From assembly GCA_030695565.1 (NCBI GenBank), contig JAUYRZ010000095.1, forward strand, positions 1 through 45,606: a stretch of 45,606 nt of DNA, written 5' to 3'. The position numbers were made by a program, and so were the translations under genes. The notes beneath the pieces were generated by a model. It worked only from the letters and a program-made list of their open reading frames with translations. It did not search any database and was not told where the DNA came from. Source of the DNA: Archangium sp. Its GTDB lineage: Bacteria > Myxococcota > Myxococcia > Myxococcales > Myxococcaceae. Of the stretch, positions 30,975 through 39,300 are shown in pieces. Position 1 is the stretch's first letter. Each line of letters starts with the position of its first letter.

Positions 30975-31427
30975 TCAGAAGAGGCGCAACAGGAGGGTCT
31001 CGGCGATGGCGCCCACGCCGAAAATCCCAAGTAACACCAGCCACTTATTGCGCCGCCGGACAAAATGCAGGTTCCGGTACCAGGCCAACTCATCAGGGTG
31101 GATCTGCAGCGCGTACGGGTAGCCGAGGCGCAGCAGGGTCTCCACGGCGAGCTCGCGGATCAGGCTGCCGTCGTCGCCCACCAGGTCGTGAAAAGCGCCG
31201 CCATCGAGCAGCCGCGACAAGGCCTTCGCGTTCTCCTCGGTGGGCGTCAGCGTGGTGAGCGCCTGGGTGAGCGAAACGAGGGCATCCCGTCCTTCCTGAC
31301 CGGGGGTGGAGCGGGCGGTGCTGGCCAGCAGCTCCAGGGCAGGCGCCAGGGAGGCCTCGGGAAACGGGGCGAGGGAAGGAAGCTCCGAGCCCTCCAGCAT
31401 CGACTGAGGCGGTTGCACCCGTTCCAT
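30975..31427 (-). CDS. hypothetical protein with C-terminal membrane anchor
   Basis: 150 residues from ATG 31427 (AAGG upstream; the TTG at 31436 would leave no room for a ribosome site). The first 40 residues are low complexity and Pro-rich. A helical soluble middle follows, with an ALETLLR-like pattern (LAVETLLRLGYPYALQIHPD). The C-terminus is a basic patch (HFVRRRNKWL) and one membrane helix (LVLLGIFGVGAIAETLLL). So it is probably a tail-anchored inner-membrane protein. No family recognised. Its gene points towards recA (same strand), 99 bases away. Confidence 0.6.
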   Translation of the reverse strand: MERVQPPQSMLEGSELPSLAPFPEASLAPALELLASTARSTPGQEGRDALVSLTQALTTLTPTEENAKALSRLLDGGAFHDLVGDDGSLIRELAVETLLRLGYPYALQIHPDELAWYRNLHFVRRRNKWLVLLGIFGVGAIAETLLLRLF

Positions 31428-31510
31428 CGGCGTCAACCTTACTCGCTGTCAGCTGCCGTCACTCGTCACAGTGGATCCCGCCCGCGCACACAGGCAGGAT
31501 CCGCGGCTCC

Positions 31511-33061
31511 GTGGCCGCCCAGCAGCTTCCTGTCGAGCTCAGTCATTCAATCGAGCGCTGCGCTGCCGCGCTGAGCGACGTGACGCGCCTGAAGACCGAG
31601 GTCGGTACGCTCAAGGCGAGCGGTGATGGGCTGGCTCATTTCGTCGCCGCGCTCTTCGAACTCGAGCTGGCGCGCCAGGGTGATCCAGAGAGCCGCGGTC
31701 ACCTGAGCCAGCTGGCCGAGGTGCTGTTGGTGTTCTGGCGTGACGGCAGCGGCGACGACATCTCCCGCAGGCACCCGGCCTTGCAGAGCCTGTGGTTGTC
31801 GGTCGCGCCGATGTTGGTGCAGTTCGAGATGCGCAGGTTCGACACCGCGTTGGCCGCGTGCTGGAAGCTGCGCGACGACACCCGGGCGCTCGAACGCGCC
31901 ATTCACGAGCTGGAGCCGGTGGGCAACAAGCGGGTGGAGTTCGCGCGCTGCGTCTATCACCTGGAGCTGGTGCGCAAAGGCGTGGAGACCAGCCGCACTG
32001 AGTTCGCCCAACGCGCGGGCCTGCTCGCCGAGGCCTACCAGGACCCTTCGTTTGCGAACGATCTCGTGGGCCACGACGCCGGGCTCATTCACCTGTGGGC
32101 CGAGCTGCGCCCTTATCTCGACGAGTTCTTCGAGGGGCTGGAAGAGCAGGCCGCGCGCAAGCAAGAGGGCACGCGCAAGGTGCGCATTCCCTCGGTGCCG
32201 CCCATTCCCCCCGTCGCGCCCGTGATTCCCCGGGCCGAGACGAAGCCCGAGTTCGAGCAGGTGGCGCTGGGTGACTCACCCGACATTCCCAGCTTCCGCT
32301 CGCTGGTGAAGAACGGAAAGCCACTCGCCGCGCCTTCTCCTGACGACAACGTCACGCCGCCCGGGGGCTGGGTGCCCGACGCCGACGTCATCATGGATGC
32401 GGAAGAAGCCGCCCCGCCGCCGCCGCCGCTCAACCTCACCCCGCCCGGCTCGTGGTTCCCGCCCAAAGACGCGGCCGCCGACGTGGAGATCATCGAGGCC
32501 GACTTCGAAGCGCCTCCGCCGCCCCCGGCCATCACGCCTGCGCACGGTGTCTCGGCGGCGATCGCCTACGCGGAAGACATCGACGTGGAGTTCGATCCCG
32601 ACGAGGCCACGCTCGCCTTCTGGGACTACACCTTCGCCGCGCTGCAGCAGGCACCCATCGAAGGCCAGAAGCCGCGCATGCTGGCCACCGAGAGCCGCAC
32701 CGATCGCAAGAGGCTCACCACCTGGCTCGATGGCATGGGCAACCACTTCGCCGTTCCCGAAGCGCGCGCGTTCGCCGCCCTGGTACGCCTGGTGCTCGCG
32801 GGGGAGACCAAAGAGAAGAGCCTCTTCGGCCAGGCCAACCCGCGCCGCAAAGAAGCGCTGGAGGCCGCGTTCTCGCTGCTCTCGCCGACCCCGGAAGCCG
32901 CGGGGAAAGCGGCCGTGTGGTTCGAGCTCGACGGCAGCGAGACCCGTGAGTCGTTGGAGCGCGGGCTCGAGCTGCTCTACCCCTTCCTCGCCTTCTGCTG
33001 CCGGCACACCCTCGACCCGCTCGCCCCCACCGCGGTCGCCCAATATCTCGAGCAGACCTGA
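31511..33061 (+). CDS. hypothetical protein with proline-rich linker, 516 aa
   Basis: GTG 31511 is the start; no ATG lies near. Residues 1-210 are helical and soluble (ERCAAALSDVTRLKTEVGTL, FFEGLEEQAARKQEG). Residues about 215-350 form a Pro/Ala/Glu linker with repeated PPGGWVP and PPGSWFPP units and runs of five Pro flanked by Ala. Residues about 360-516 form a second helical domain (FWDYTFAALQQAPIEGQKPR, ELLYPFLAFCCRHTLDP). No signal peptide or membrane span. I do not recognise the family; the two-domain, disordered-linker layout suggests a scaffold. Divergent from the gene at 31427 with an 83-bp gap. Confidence 0.6.
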   Translation: MAAQQLPVELSHSIERCAAALSDVTRLKTEVGTLKASGDGLAHFVAALFELELARQGDPESRGHLSQLAEVLLVFWRDGSGDDISRRHPALQSLWLSVAPMLVQFEMRRFDTALAACWKLRDDTRALERAIHELEPVGNKRVEFARCVYHLELVRKGVETSRTEFAQRAGLLAEAYQDPSFANDLVGHDAGLIHLWAELRPYLDEFFEGLEEQAARKQEGTRKVRIPSVPPIPPVAPVIPRAETKPEFEQVALGDSPDIPSFRSLVKNGKPLAAPSPDDNVTPPGGWVPDADVIMDAEEAAPPPPPLNLTPPGSWFPPKDAAADVEIIEADFEAPPPPPAITPAHGVSAAIAYAEDIDVEFDPDEATLAFWDYTFAALQQAPIEGQKPRMLATESRTDRKRLTTWLDGMGNHFAVPEARAFAALVRLVLAGETKEKSLFGQANPRRKEALEAAFSLLSPTPEAAGKAAVWFELDGSETRESLERGLELLYPFLAFCCRHTLDPLAPTAVAQYLEQT

Positions 33062-33122
33062 AGTGATTTTGAGGCCTTAGCGGCCCCGCAACTCCCGGCC
33101 CGCTCCCGGGTTCAAGACCCCT

Positions 33123-33716
33123 GTGCACGTCGAACCCGATGAAGACGCGAAGTGGATGCTGCAGGTCGCCCAGGGCGATCGCGCCGCGTTTGCGAAGCTC
33201 TTCGATCGCCATCAGCAGCGCGTGGTGCGCTTCTGTCATCGCTTCGTGGGCGATGCGGGCCGTGCGGAAGAGCTGGCCCAGGACGTCTTCGTGAAGCTGT
33301 ACCGGAGCGCGGCTCGCTATCAACAGACCGCGCGCTTCCAGACGTTCCTCTTCCGGGTGGCGACCAACACCTGCCTCAACGAGCTCCGCCGGCCCGGGCG
33401 CACCGCCGAAAAAGGGGAGGCTGCCGTGGAAGACGACGCCATCGATCGCGCCAGCGCCGCGGAGACGCCGGACCAGGTGCTGGAAGCGAAAGACGTGGAG
33501 AAGGCCCTGCAACGCGCGCTCGAGAACATGAGCGATCGGGAACGGGCGGCGTTCACCATGTGCCGCTTCGAAGGCATGGCGTACCGCGACATCGCCGATG
33601 CGCTGGAGGCCACCGAGGCGGCCGTCAAGAGCCTCATTCACCGGGCATCGTTGCAGGTGCTCAAACACCTCGACGCGCTGAAGAACGACGCCATCCCGGA
33701 AGGGAATGCTGCATGA
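33123..33716 (+). CDS. ECF-type RNA polymerase sigma factor
   Basis: 197 residues from GTG 33123. Region 2: FAKLFDRHQQRVVRFCHRFV, then RAEELAQDVFVKLYRSAARY and FQTFLFRVATNTCLNELRR (the DNA-melting and -10-binding helices). Region 4: ALENMSDRERAAFTMCRFEG, MAYRDIADALEATEAAVKSL, IHRAS (helix-turn-helix for -35). No region 3, so ECF class. Coupled by ATGA overlap with an anti-sigma gene and in operon with two further envelope proteins, so a response to envelope conditions is likely. Confidence 0.92.
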   Translation: MHVEPDEDAKWMLQVAQGDRAAFAKLFDRHQQRVVRFCHRFVGDAGRAEELAQDVFVKLYRSAARYQQTARFQTFLFRVATNTCLNELRRPGRTAEKGEAAVEDDAIDRASAAETPDQVLEAKDVEKALQRALENMSDRERAAFTMCRFEGMAYRDIADALEATEAAVKSLIHRASLQVLKHLDALKNDAIPEGNAA

Positions 33717-34156
33717 GTGACTTCGAAGAAGACCTGACCGCGTACATCGACGGGGAGCTCCCCCCGGAGAAGGCCCGCGCGCTCGAGGCGGCGATGGAGA
33801 AGGATCCTGCGCTGCGTTCACTCGAGCGGCGGCTTCGAGCGAGCATCGCGGTGGTGGAGGAGCTGCCTTCGCCGCAGACGTCTCCTGCGCTGCGGCGCGC
33901 GGTGCTGGAGGCGATCGCTCAGCCCACTTTCTTCGAGCGCTGGTTTTCCCTGCCCCGCCTGTTGCCGCTGGGGCTGGCGCTGGCAGCGGGCGTCACCCTC
34001 ATCGTGTGGCCGCGGGGAGAAGAGGCCATCGACGAGGACAAGCTGCTCCTCGCGCAGAACCTCGAGGTGGTGGAAGACCTCGACTTGATGGACCTGGGCT
34101 CGACGGAGGATCTCGACGTGGTGGCGCAACTGCATGAGCTCGAGGTGACGCAATGA
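33713..34156 (+). CDS. anti-sigma factor, single-pass membrane protein
   Basis: 147 residues. N-terminal helix bundle with the sigma-binding pattern DFEEDLTAYIDGELPPEKAR and ALEAAMEKDPALRSLERRL, resembling the anti-sigma domain but without the His-Cys zinc motif. One membrane helix (LPLGLALAAGVTLIVWP). The short periplasmic tail is acidic and repetitive: LAQNLEVVEDLDLMDLG, then TEDLDVVAQLHELE. It sequesters the upstream sigma factor at the membrane. ATGA overlaps on both sides. The tail motif recurs in the 52-residue protein at 34611. Confidence 0.8.
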   Translation: MSDFEEDLTAYIDGELPPEKARALEAAMEKDPALRSLERRLRASIAVVEELPSPQTSPALRRAVLEAIAQPTFFERWFSLPRLLPLGLALAAGVTLIVWPRGEEAIDEDKLLLAQNLEVVEDLDLMDLGSTEDLDVVAQLHELEVTQ

Positions 34157-34614
34157 GAGCGCTCGTTCTGATGGTGATGACCGCAGGCATGCTGGCTCAC
34201 GCGCAGGGCTCGGCGGTCGAGCGGTTCAATGCGCTGCCCGAGGCCGAGAAGCAGGCCCTGCGCGAGAAGCTGAAGGCGTTCAAGCAACTGCCCCCGGAAG
34301 AGAAGCAGCGCATCAAGGAGAACCTGTCGCGCTTCAAGCAGCTGCCTTCGGAGGATCAAGAGCGGGTGCGGGAGAACCTGCGCGCGTTCACGAAGTTGTC
34401 TTTGGAGGATCGCCAGGAGCTGCGCGGGCGCATGGGTGAGTTCAGGAAGCTCGACCCGGAGCAGCGGCAGGAACTGCGGCAACGCATGCGCGGGTGGCTC
34501 AAGGCGAACCCCGAGAAGCGCGAGCAGATGCGGGAGAACTTGCGGAAGTGGCGCAGCTTGTCGCAGGAACAGCGGCAGCAGCTGCGGGAGCGCGCCCGGG
34601 AGCGGCGCCGATGA
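34153..34614 (+). CDS. secreted DUF3106-like protein of seven 18-residue repeats
   Basis: 153 residues. Signal peptide MRALVLMVMTAGMLAHA. The mature part is a tandem array of seven 18-residue helical units of the form F(K/R)xLPxExxQxLRExLxx, with no gaps, then RRR at the end. It matches the DUF3106 pattern known from proteobacterial sigma/anti-sigma operons. Such a charged periplasmic rod could be a chaperone or sensor feeding the anti-sigma factor, by analogy with CpxP-type proteins; this is inference. Coupled to both neighbours by ATGA. Confidence 0.82.
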   Translation: MRALVLMVMTAGMLAHAQGSAVERFNALPEAEKQALREKLKAFKQLPPEEKQRIKENLSRFKQLPSEDQERVRENLRAFTKLSLEDRQELRGRMGEFRKLDPEQRQELRQRMRGWLKANPEKREQMRENLRKWRSLSQEQRQQLRERARERRR

Positions 34615-34769
34615 GTTCGGTGCTGGGGTGGGTGTTGGTGTTTGCGCTCGATGGCGGGGTTCAGCTCACGGCAGAGGACCGTGAGGTGATCGAGAACCTG
34701 GAGCTGCTTCAGGATTTGGACAGCGCGGCGGATCTCGAGCTTCTCGAGGAGTTGGCCGTCGAGCGTTGA
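34611..34769 (+). CDS. 52-residue small protein sharing the acidic motif of the anti-sigma tail
   Basis: ATG 34611 overlaps the DUF3106-like stop (ATGA). A short hydrophobic start (MSSVLGWVLVFALDGGV) could be a signal or anchor. The remainder, EVIENLELLQDLDSAADLE, then LLEELAVER, mirrors the anti-sigma periplasmic tail (NLEVVEDLDLMDLG...TEDLDVV). It is too short for routine gene finders and is the last gene of the sigma operon. Perhaps a soluble or anchored decoy of the anti-sigma sensor, but that is conjecture. Confidence 0.55.
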   Translation: MSSVLGWVLVFALDGGVQLTAEDREVIENLELLQDLDSAADLELLEELAVER

Positions 34770-34812
34770 AGGGTTCGTTACCGCCGTCACGCAGCGTGAG
34801 CGAGCGAAGTTC

Positions 34813-37107
34813 ATGCCGTACCGCTTCACTCGAAGGAAGCCCTCGCCTAGACCACCACCAGTGAAGCGCGTGGTGGCGGTGGTCGCTCTGGGGCTCGTCC
34901 TTCTCGTCGCGGCCGCGCACGCGTGGTTCTACGCGCCGTTCATCTCTGACGACGCGCTGATCAGCCTGCGCTACGCAGAGCGTTTGCTCGACGGTCAGGG
35001 CCTCACCTGGACCGACGGTGAGCGCGTCGAGGGCTACACCGATCTCGCCTGGGTGCTGCTCACCGCGCTCCTCGGTGCGTTGCAGGTCGATCTGATCGTG
35101 GCAGCCCGAGGACTCGGCCTGCTGGGCGCCGCGGGTGCGATCGTGTTCACGGCCCTCGCGCCCGATCGCCCGGCCTCGATCTCCACGCCGCGCGTGCTCT
35201 CGGGATCGCTGATGCTGGCGCTCACGGGCCCGCTGGCCGTCTGGTCCATCGGTGGGCTCGAACACGGCTTTCAGACAGGCGTGTTGATCGCAGCCCTGTG
35301 GCTGGTGATGCGCCAGCAACCGAACGTTGAAATGCCGCGAAGAGAGTTCATCGCGCTCGAGGTCTTGCTGGTGCTGCTCGCGCTGCTGAGAGCCGACGGC
35401 GCAGTGCTCATCGGGGGCCTGCTCATCGGCAACCTGGTGCGATCGAGCTCGTGGGCTTCACTGCGCAGGTCGTTTCTCTGGGGCCTCGCGCCCCTGGCCG
35501 CGTTGCTCGTTCAGCTGGCCTTTCGACGCGTCTATTACGACGCCTGGGTGCCCAACACCGCGCTGGTGAAGGTGGGCTTCAGCCTCGCGCGCGTGGATCT
35601 GGGGCTCTCTCACCTGCGCCACTGGTTTGCGTTCGGCGGGCTCCTGCTCGCGGCGACGGGCCTCGCGGTGATCGTTCAGGTCAGGAGTGAACGGCGGTGG
35701 GTGGTGCCCCTGGTGACCTCGGTGCTCTGGGCCGGCTACCTGGTGACCGTCGGCGGCGACATCTTTCCTGCGTGGCGACAGTGGTTGCTGGGGCTCGCAC
35801 CGCTCGGGCTGGTCATCGCCGAGGGCGGCCAGACCTGGTGGGAACGCACGCGCTTCGAGCGGCGGTGGCTGCGGTGGTCCGCGAGCGCATCACTGCTCGT
35901 GGTGTTGAGCCTCATCGTCTTCAACTACCAGCGCGCTCAACGCCTCGACCCGCAGAACAAACGCGGCAACGATGAACGCTGGGAGTTCGAGGGCTACTCC
36001 CTGGGCCCGTTCCTTCGAGAGGCGTGGGGTCCTCGCGAGCCGCTGCTCGCGGTCGATGCGGCCGGGGCGCTGCCCTACTTCTCGAAGCTGCCCAGCCTCG
36101 ATCTGCTGGGGCTCAATGATCGCTACATCGCGACGCACCCGCCGCCGGGGTTGACGCTCTCCACCGGGCACGAGCTCGGTGATGGCGCCTACGTGTGGAC
36201 ACGCAAACCCGACATTCTGGCGATGTGCGGCGCCGGTGGTGGCCGCGACGCCTGCTTCCTCAGCGGCAAGCAGTTCCTCGCGCACCCTCAGTTCGCCGAG
36301 AAGTACCAACTGATGCGCTACCACAGCCCCTTCGCCAGGGAGCTCTCCGGGGAGCTGTGGATTCGCCGGGAAGACGGCCCGCTCGGCATCGTTCGCGGCG
36401 CAGAACGAATCGTGGTCCCCGGTTGGCTGCTGGCGCAGGCCTCGGGTCGAGCCGAACTCAACGACGGCCGCTTGCGCGCCTCGGTCACGCTCGCGGCGCC
36501 CGCACATCTGGTCGCGTTGGGTGTGCCAGCAGGCCGATGGCGAATCACCGCAGGAAAGACACCGGTGCAGATCGGCGTGTTGTGTGAGGGGCGCAGCGCG
36601 GCCCGCAGCAGCCTCGATGATCTCGTGCTCGAGATGCTCAGCGACGGCCGCATCGACGTGCTGGTCGGCTCGTCGGTGCCGGCCTTCGTCGATGAGCTGG
36701 TGCTCGAGCGCACGCCCGATGCGCCGCAGGTTCGGTGCGACCCGGCAGAACGCCCCCAGGTGCTCGAGGTCGACGCAGCACAACTGCGAGGTGCTGCCGT
36801 CGAAGGTGCGTATTTCCTTCAACCGCACGGGTTGAAGCTCTCGCCCGGGGTCGCGCGCATTCGGCTCGGACCCTCCACGATGGCCAAGCGGTACGAGATC
36901 AGCGTCGATGGGAACGACCTCTATCTCCTTCGATTCCGCTCGGGCGACGAGGTGCTGGGCGACCGAAAGCTGCCCGAGCGGCCGGCACCCGGGCTGACCC
37001 TGCAGCAGTTCGAAGTTCCGGCAGGCACCGAGGTGATCGAGATCGAGGTCTCTGGCGGAGACGGCTCAGCGTCGATCGGCCACCTCGTGCTTTTCGAAAC
37101 GCAGTGA
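34813..37107 (+). CDS. polytopic membrane glycosyltransferase (GT-C type), likely cell-surface glycan
   Basis: 764 residues. N-terminal basic tail, then a membrane part (about residues 18-380) with about nine or ten helices. The first large loop has FISDDALISLRYAERLLDGQ, GLTWTDGERVEGYTDLAWVL, containing the Asp-Asp pair typical of GT-C enzymes such as AftB-like arabinosyltransferases. Residues about 380-764 form a periplasmic beta-rich domain. The substrate is probably a polyprenyl-phosphate sugar; donor and acceptor are unknown. The gene is convergent with the LRR gene; the 449-bp gap holds the twin hairpins. Confidence 0.7.
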   Translation: MPYRFTRRKPSPRPPPVKRVVAVVALGLVLLVAAAHAWFYAPFISDDALISLRYAERLLDGQGLTWTDGERVEGYTDLAWVLLTALLGALQVDLIVAARGLGLLGAAGAIVFTALAPDRPASISTPRVLSGSLMLALTGPLAVWSIGGLEHGFQTGVLIAALWLVMRQQPNVEMPRREFIALEVLLVLLALLRADGAVLIGGLLIGNLVRSSSWASLRRSFLWGLAPLAALLVQLAFRRVYYDAWVPNTALVKVGFSLARVDLGLSHLRHWFAFGGLLLAATGLAVIVQVRSERRWVVPLVTSVLWAGYLVTVGGDIFPAWRQWLLGLAPLGLVIAEGGQTWWERTRFERRWLRWSASASLLVVLSLIVFNYQRAQRLDPQNKRGNDERWEFEGYSLGPFLREAWGPREPLLAVDAAGALPYFSKLPSLDLLGLNDRYIATHPPPGLTLSTGHELGDGAYVWTRKPDILAMCGAGGGRDACFLSGKQFLAHPQFAEKYQLMRYHSPFARELSGELWIRREDGPLGIVRGAERIVVPGWLLAQASGRAELNDGRLRASVTLAAPAHLVALGVPAGRWRITAGKTPVQIGVLCEGRSAARSSLDDLVLEMLSDGRIDVLVGSSVPAFVDELVLERTPDAPQVRCDPAERPQVLEVDAAQLRGAAVEGAYFLQPHGLKLSPGVARIRLGPSTMAKRYEISVDGNDLYLLRFRSGDEVLGDRKLPERPAPGLTLQQFEVPAGTEVIEIEVSGGDGSASIGHLVLFETQ

Positions 37108-37217
37108 GCCGGCGAAAAGCGCCTTGAAGCGCGGGGAGTTTGAGGGTCTGCACAGGTTTCGTCGCGCGCAGGCCTCTCGGCTTCGACCGTGGATGTTCGA
37201 CTGAGGCAAATGGGGCT

Positions 37218-37316
37218 TGTTGCGGATACTGCATCGAGATGTGCTCGGCGCCCTGGCCCCTACGGTGGAGATGCCTTGGGTGCTCGAAAGTGCATCTCGA
37301 TGCAGTATCCGTAACA
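37218..37316. repeat. 99-bp hairpin element, copy A
   Basis: Arms 37218-37241 and 37293-37316 (24 nt each) are inverted, with one mismatch that is a G-U wobble in RNA; loop of 51 bases (37242-37292). Arm core: GCGGATACTGCATCGAGATG on the left. The element lies in the 449-bp convergent gap 37108-37556. An outer 11-bp inverted repeat (CAGGCCTCTCG 37169-37179, CGAGAGGCCTG 37348-37358) is nearly concentric with it. The loop is 43 of 51 identical to copy B. Confidence 0.9.
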
Positions 37317-37432
37317 GCAGGTTTCAGCTGAGCGTCCTCGACCGAAGCGAGAGGCCTGTGCGCCATGCGCGTCGGACCCAACAACCCTTCGTCCACGGCC
37401 TCCGTGTCGGCCCTTGGCCTTGAGTCGAGGCT

Positions 37433-37531
37433 TGTTACGGATACTGCATCGAGATGTGCTCGGAGCACTGGCCCTTACGGTGGACATGGCTTTTGCGCTC
37501 GAAAGTGCATCTCGATGCAGTATCCGTAACA
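37433..37531. repeat. 99-bp hairpin element, copy B
   Basis: Arms 37433-37456 and 37508-37531 are perfect 24-nt inverted repeats; loop 37457-37507. Same orientation as copy A, 116 bases downstream of its end. At loop positions 11 and 38 the pair is C-G in copy A (37252/37279) and A-T in copy B (37467/37494), and positions 9 and 40 are G-T versus G-C, which supports an inner stem. No target-site duplication is evident. The rest of the gap has nothing else that I can name. Confidence 0.9.
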
Positions 37532-37556
37532 CCTGATCTCGGGGGCGAACGGTGAG

Positions 37557-39194
37557 TCAGCCGAATGACACTCGCGGCCCCAGGACAGCCGTGAGCTTCT
37601 GCGCGCCCGCATCGGTGAGCAGCCGGCACCACACGCGAGAGATCAGCAACGTCGTCGACCCCTTGCTGAACGGGCCCTTCACCAGCGCCTCAGCCATCTC
37701 GTCGTCGAAGGCCTGACACTGCAGGCGCAGCAACTCCAGCGTGCCCAGGCGCGGGGCCACCACGAGCTCAGCCAACACGTCGGTGGTCGTCTCGGGGCCC
37801 AGGTTGAGCGTCCACAAGGCGAGCGTCTTGGACTTCACGAAGGAGCGCGCCAGCTCGTTGCCGTAGTTGTTCATGCCCTCGTGCACTTCATCGAGGCGGC
37901 TGAGCGCGGGGTTGTTCAGGATCGCCTTGAGGCCCTGTACGCCGAGCCAGTTGTGCCCGAGCTTGAGCACCTCGAGTGCGCCCACCTTCTTCGAAGCAGC
38001 CAGCCCTTTGGCACCGGTGTTCTGGAACTTGTTGTGGGCGAGCGTGAGTTCTTCCACGTGAGTCAGCAGCGCGCTCTTGCCCAGGTCAGCCATGCCCGGG
38101 CCCTTGATGGCGTTGCCGCCGAGGTGGAGCACCTTGAGGTTCTTCAGCACGGTGCTCTTGCTCAGCGCCGTCAGCCCGTCGTCGCCCATCAGGTTGCCCG
38201 CGAGATCGAGCTCGGTCAGTTGGCTCAGCGCCTTGTTCTTCGAGCTTCCCAATGGCTCCATCGCTTTGCCTTTGAGGCCGCACGACGAGAGCGACAGCGC
38301 CTTGAGCGCGGGCAACGCGAGCGACTCGAAGAAGGGCGCCAACGACTTGCCGCCACTGGCCGTCGACTCGAGGTCGAGCGAGATGAGCTGCTTCAGGTGC
38401 GGCGAAGTGGCCAACGCCTCGGCGCCTTTGGGGCCCATGGTGTTGCGGGAGAGGTTGAGCTCTTTGACCGTGGCCAGCGCCTTCGAGGCCGCGAAGAGCA
38501 CCGTGCCTTTCACGCCGAAGTTCGCGGCGGAGAGCGTGAGCCGTTCGAGTTTCCACGGCATGGCGGCGAGCCGCTCGGCACCGGGGAGACCGAGATCGAG
38601 GCCCTCGAGTTCGAGAGTGCGCAGCTTCGGGAGCTTCAGGGCGAGCAGGCGGTCGAGCTGCGGCACCACCACCTGGGTCACGTTGCCATAGAGACGCAGG
38701 CGCTCCAGCTGCACCGACCAGTCGGCTTCTTCGAGCAGCGACAGCGCGTCGTCGTTGAATGGAAGTGAGAGCGAGGTGAGTGAGGTGAACCCGGGGCCCA
38801 GCAGCTTCCGGGCGTTGACCTGGTTGCCGTATTGGCTCACGTCGACCCGCACGATGCCCGAACGGCGTGGCCAGACCGGCACCAGCTCGGTGCCGGCGCC
38901 CGTGAAGTCGAGCCACGCCACCGGACCGTCGAGCAGCGTGGCGATGTTCGTGTCGCTCGAGTTCACCTGCGAGGGGATCGCTCGGAAGAAGCCGACGGGC
39001 GCTCGGATGAGACCGGTCAGCGGCTGGCGGACGCGCGCTCTCCAGCTGGCGCCGTAGCGGGCTTGCAGGCGCGAGAGGCGGCGGTGGCCACGGCGGTGTT
39101 CGTCCTGGCCGGGGAAGGTGCTCTCGAGATCGAGCGCGAGGCGGATCGCTTCGCCCCACGGGTCTCCTTGCTCGAGGAGCGCGTCGGAGAGCAC
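37557..39194 (-). CDS. leucine-rich-repeat protein with TIGR02996-like N-terminus
   Basis: 545 residues from GTG 39194. The N-terminal LLEQGDPWGEAIRLAL is the end of a TIGR02996-type repeat-companion domain, common in Myxococcales and Planctomycetes. The in-frame codons upstream continue that domain (EPILESLLHHPGDPAVLRV), so the true start lies upstream of 39194. No ATG, GTG or TTG is available until the dispersed palindrome at 39258-39292 is crossed, so initiation may be non-canonical or the 5' end damaged. Residues about 140-480 are ribonuclease-inhibitor-like LRRs of about 27-30 residues (LTELDLAGNLMGDDGLTALS, VLHLGGNAIKGPGM). Probably a cytoplasmic protein-binding scaffold. Confidence 0.78.
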   Translation of the reverse strand: MLSDALLEQGDPWGEAIRLALDLESTFPGQDEHRRGHRRLSRLQARYGASWRARVRQPLTGLIRAPVGFFRAIPSQVNSSDTNIATLLDGPVAWLDFTGAGTELVPVWPRRSGIVRVDVSQYGNQVNARKLLGPGFTSLTSLSLPFNDDALSLLEEADWSVQLERLRLYGNVTQVVVPQLDRLLALKLPKLRTLELEGLDLGLPGAERLAAMPWKLERLTLSAANFGVKGTVLFAASKALATVKELNLSRNTMGPKGAEALATSPHLKQLISLDLESTASGGKSLAPFFESLALPALKALSLSSCGLKGKAMEPLGSSKNKALSQLTELDLAGNLMGDDGLTALSKSTVLKNLKVLHLGGNAIKGPGMADLGKSALLTHVEELTLAHNKFQNTGAKGLAASKKVGALEVLKLGHNWLGVQGLKAILNNPALSRLDEVHEGMNNYGNELARSFVKSKTLALWTLNLGPETTTDVLAELVVAPRLGTLELLRLQCQAFDDEMAEALVKGPFSKGSTTLLISRVWCRLLTDAGAQKLTAVLGPRVSFG

Positions 39195-39257
39195 TCGCAG
39201 GACTGCGGGATCTCCGGGGTGGTGCAGCAGGGACTCGAGAATTGGTTCCAGGTGTTC

Positions 39258-39292
39258 CCCCTCACCGTGCCCCTCTCCCCTCAGGGAGAGGG
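39258..39292. repeat. dispersed GC-rich palindrome, copy 4
   Basis: CCCTCTCCC 39271-39279 and GGGAGAGGG 39284-39292, preceded by CCCTCACCGTG tail. It lies between the PEGA-protein gene and the LRR gene and would be translated as the LRR protein's extreme N-terminus (LRGEGHGEGEH). Confidence 0.8.
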
Positions 39293-39300
39293 AAACAAAA

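Noticed and set aside
37218-37531. CRISPR array
   Set aside because: Only two units, each a 99-bp palindrome with a conserved loop, no spacer pattern and no cas genes.
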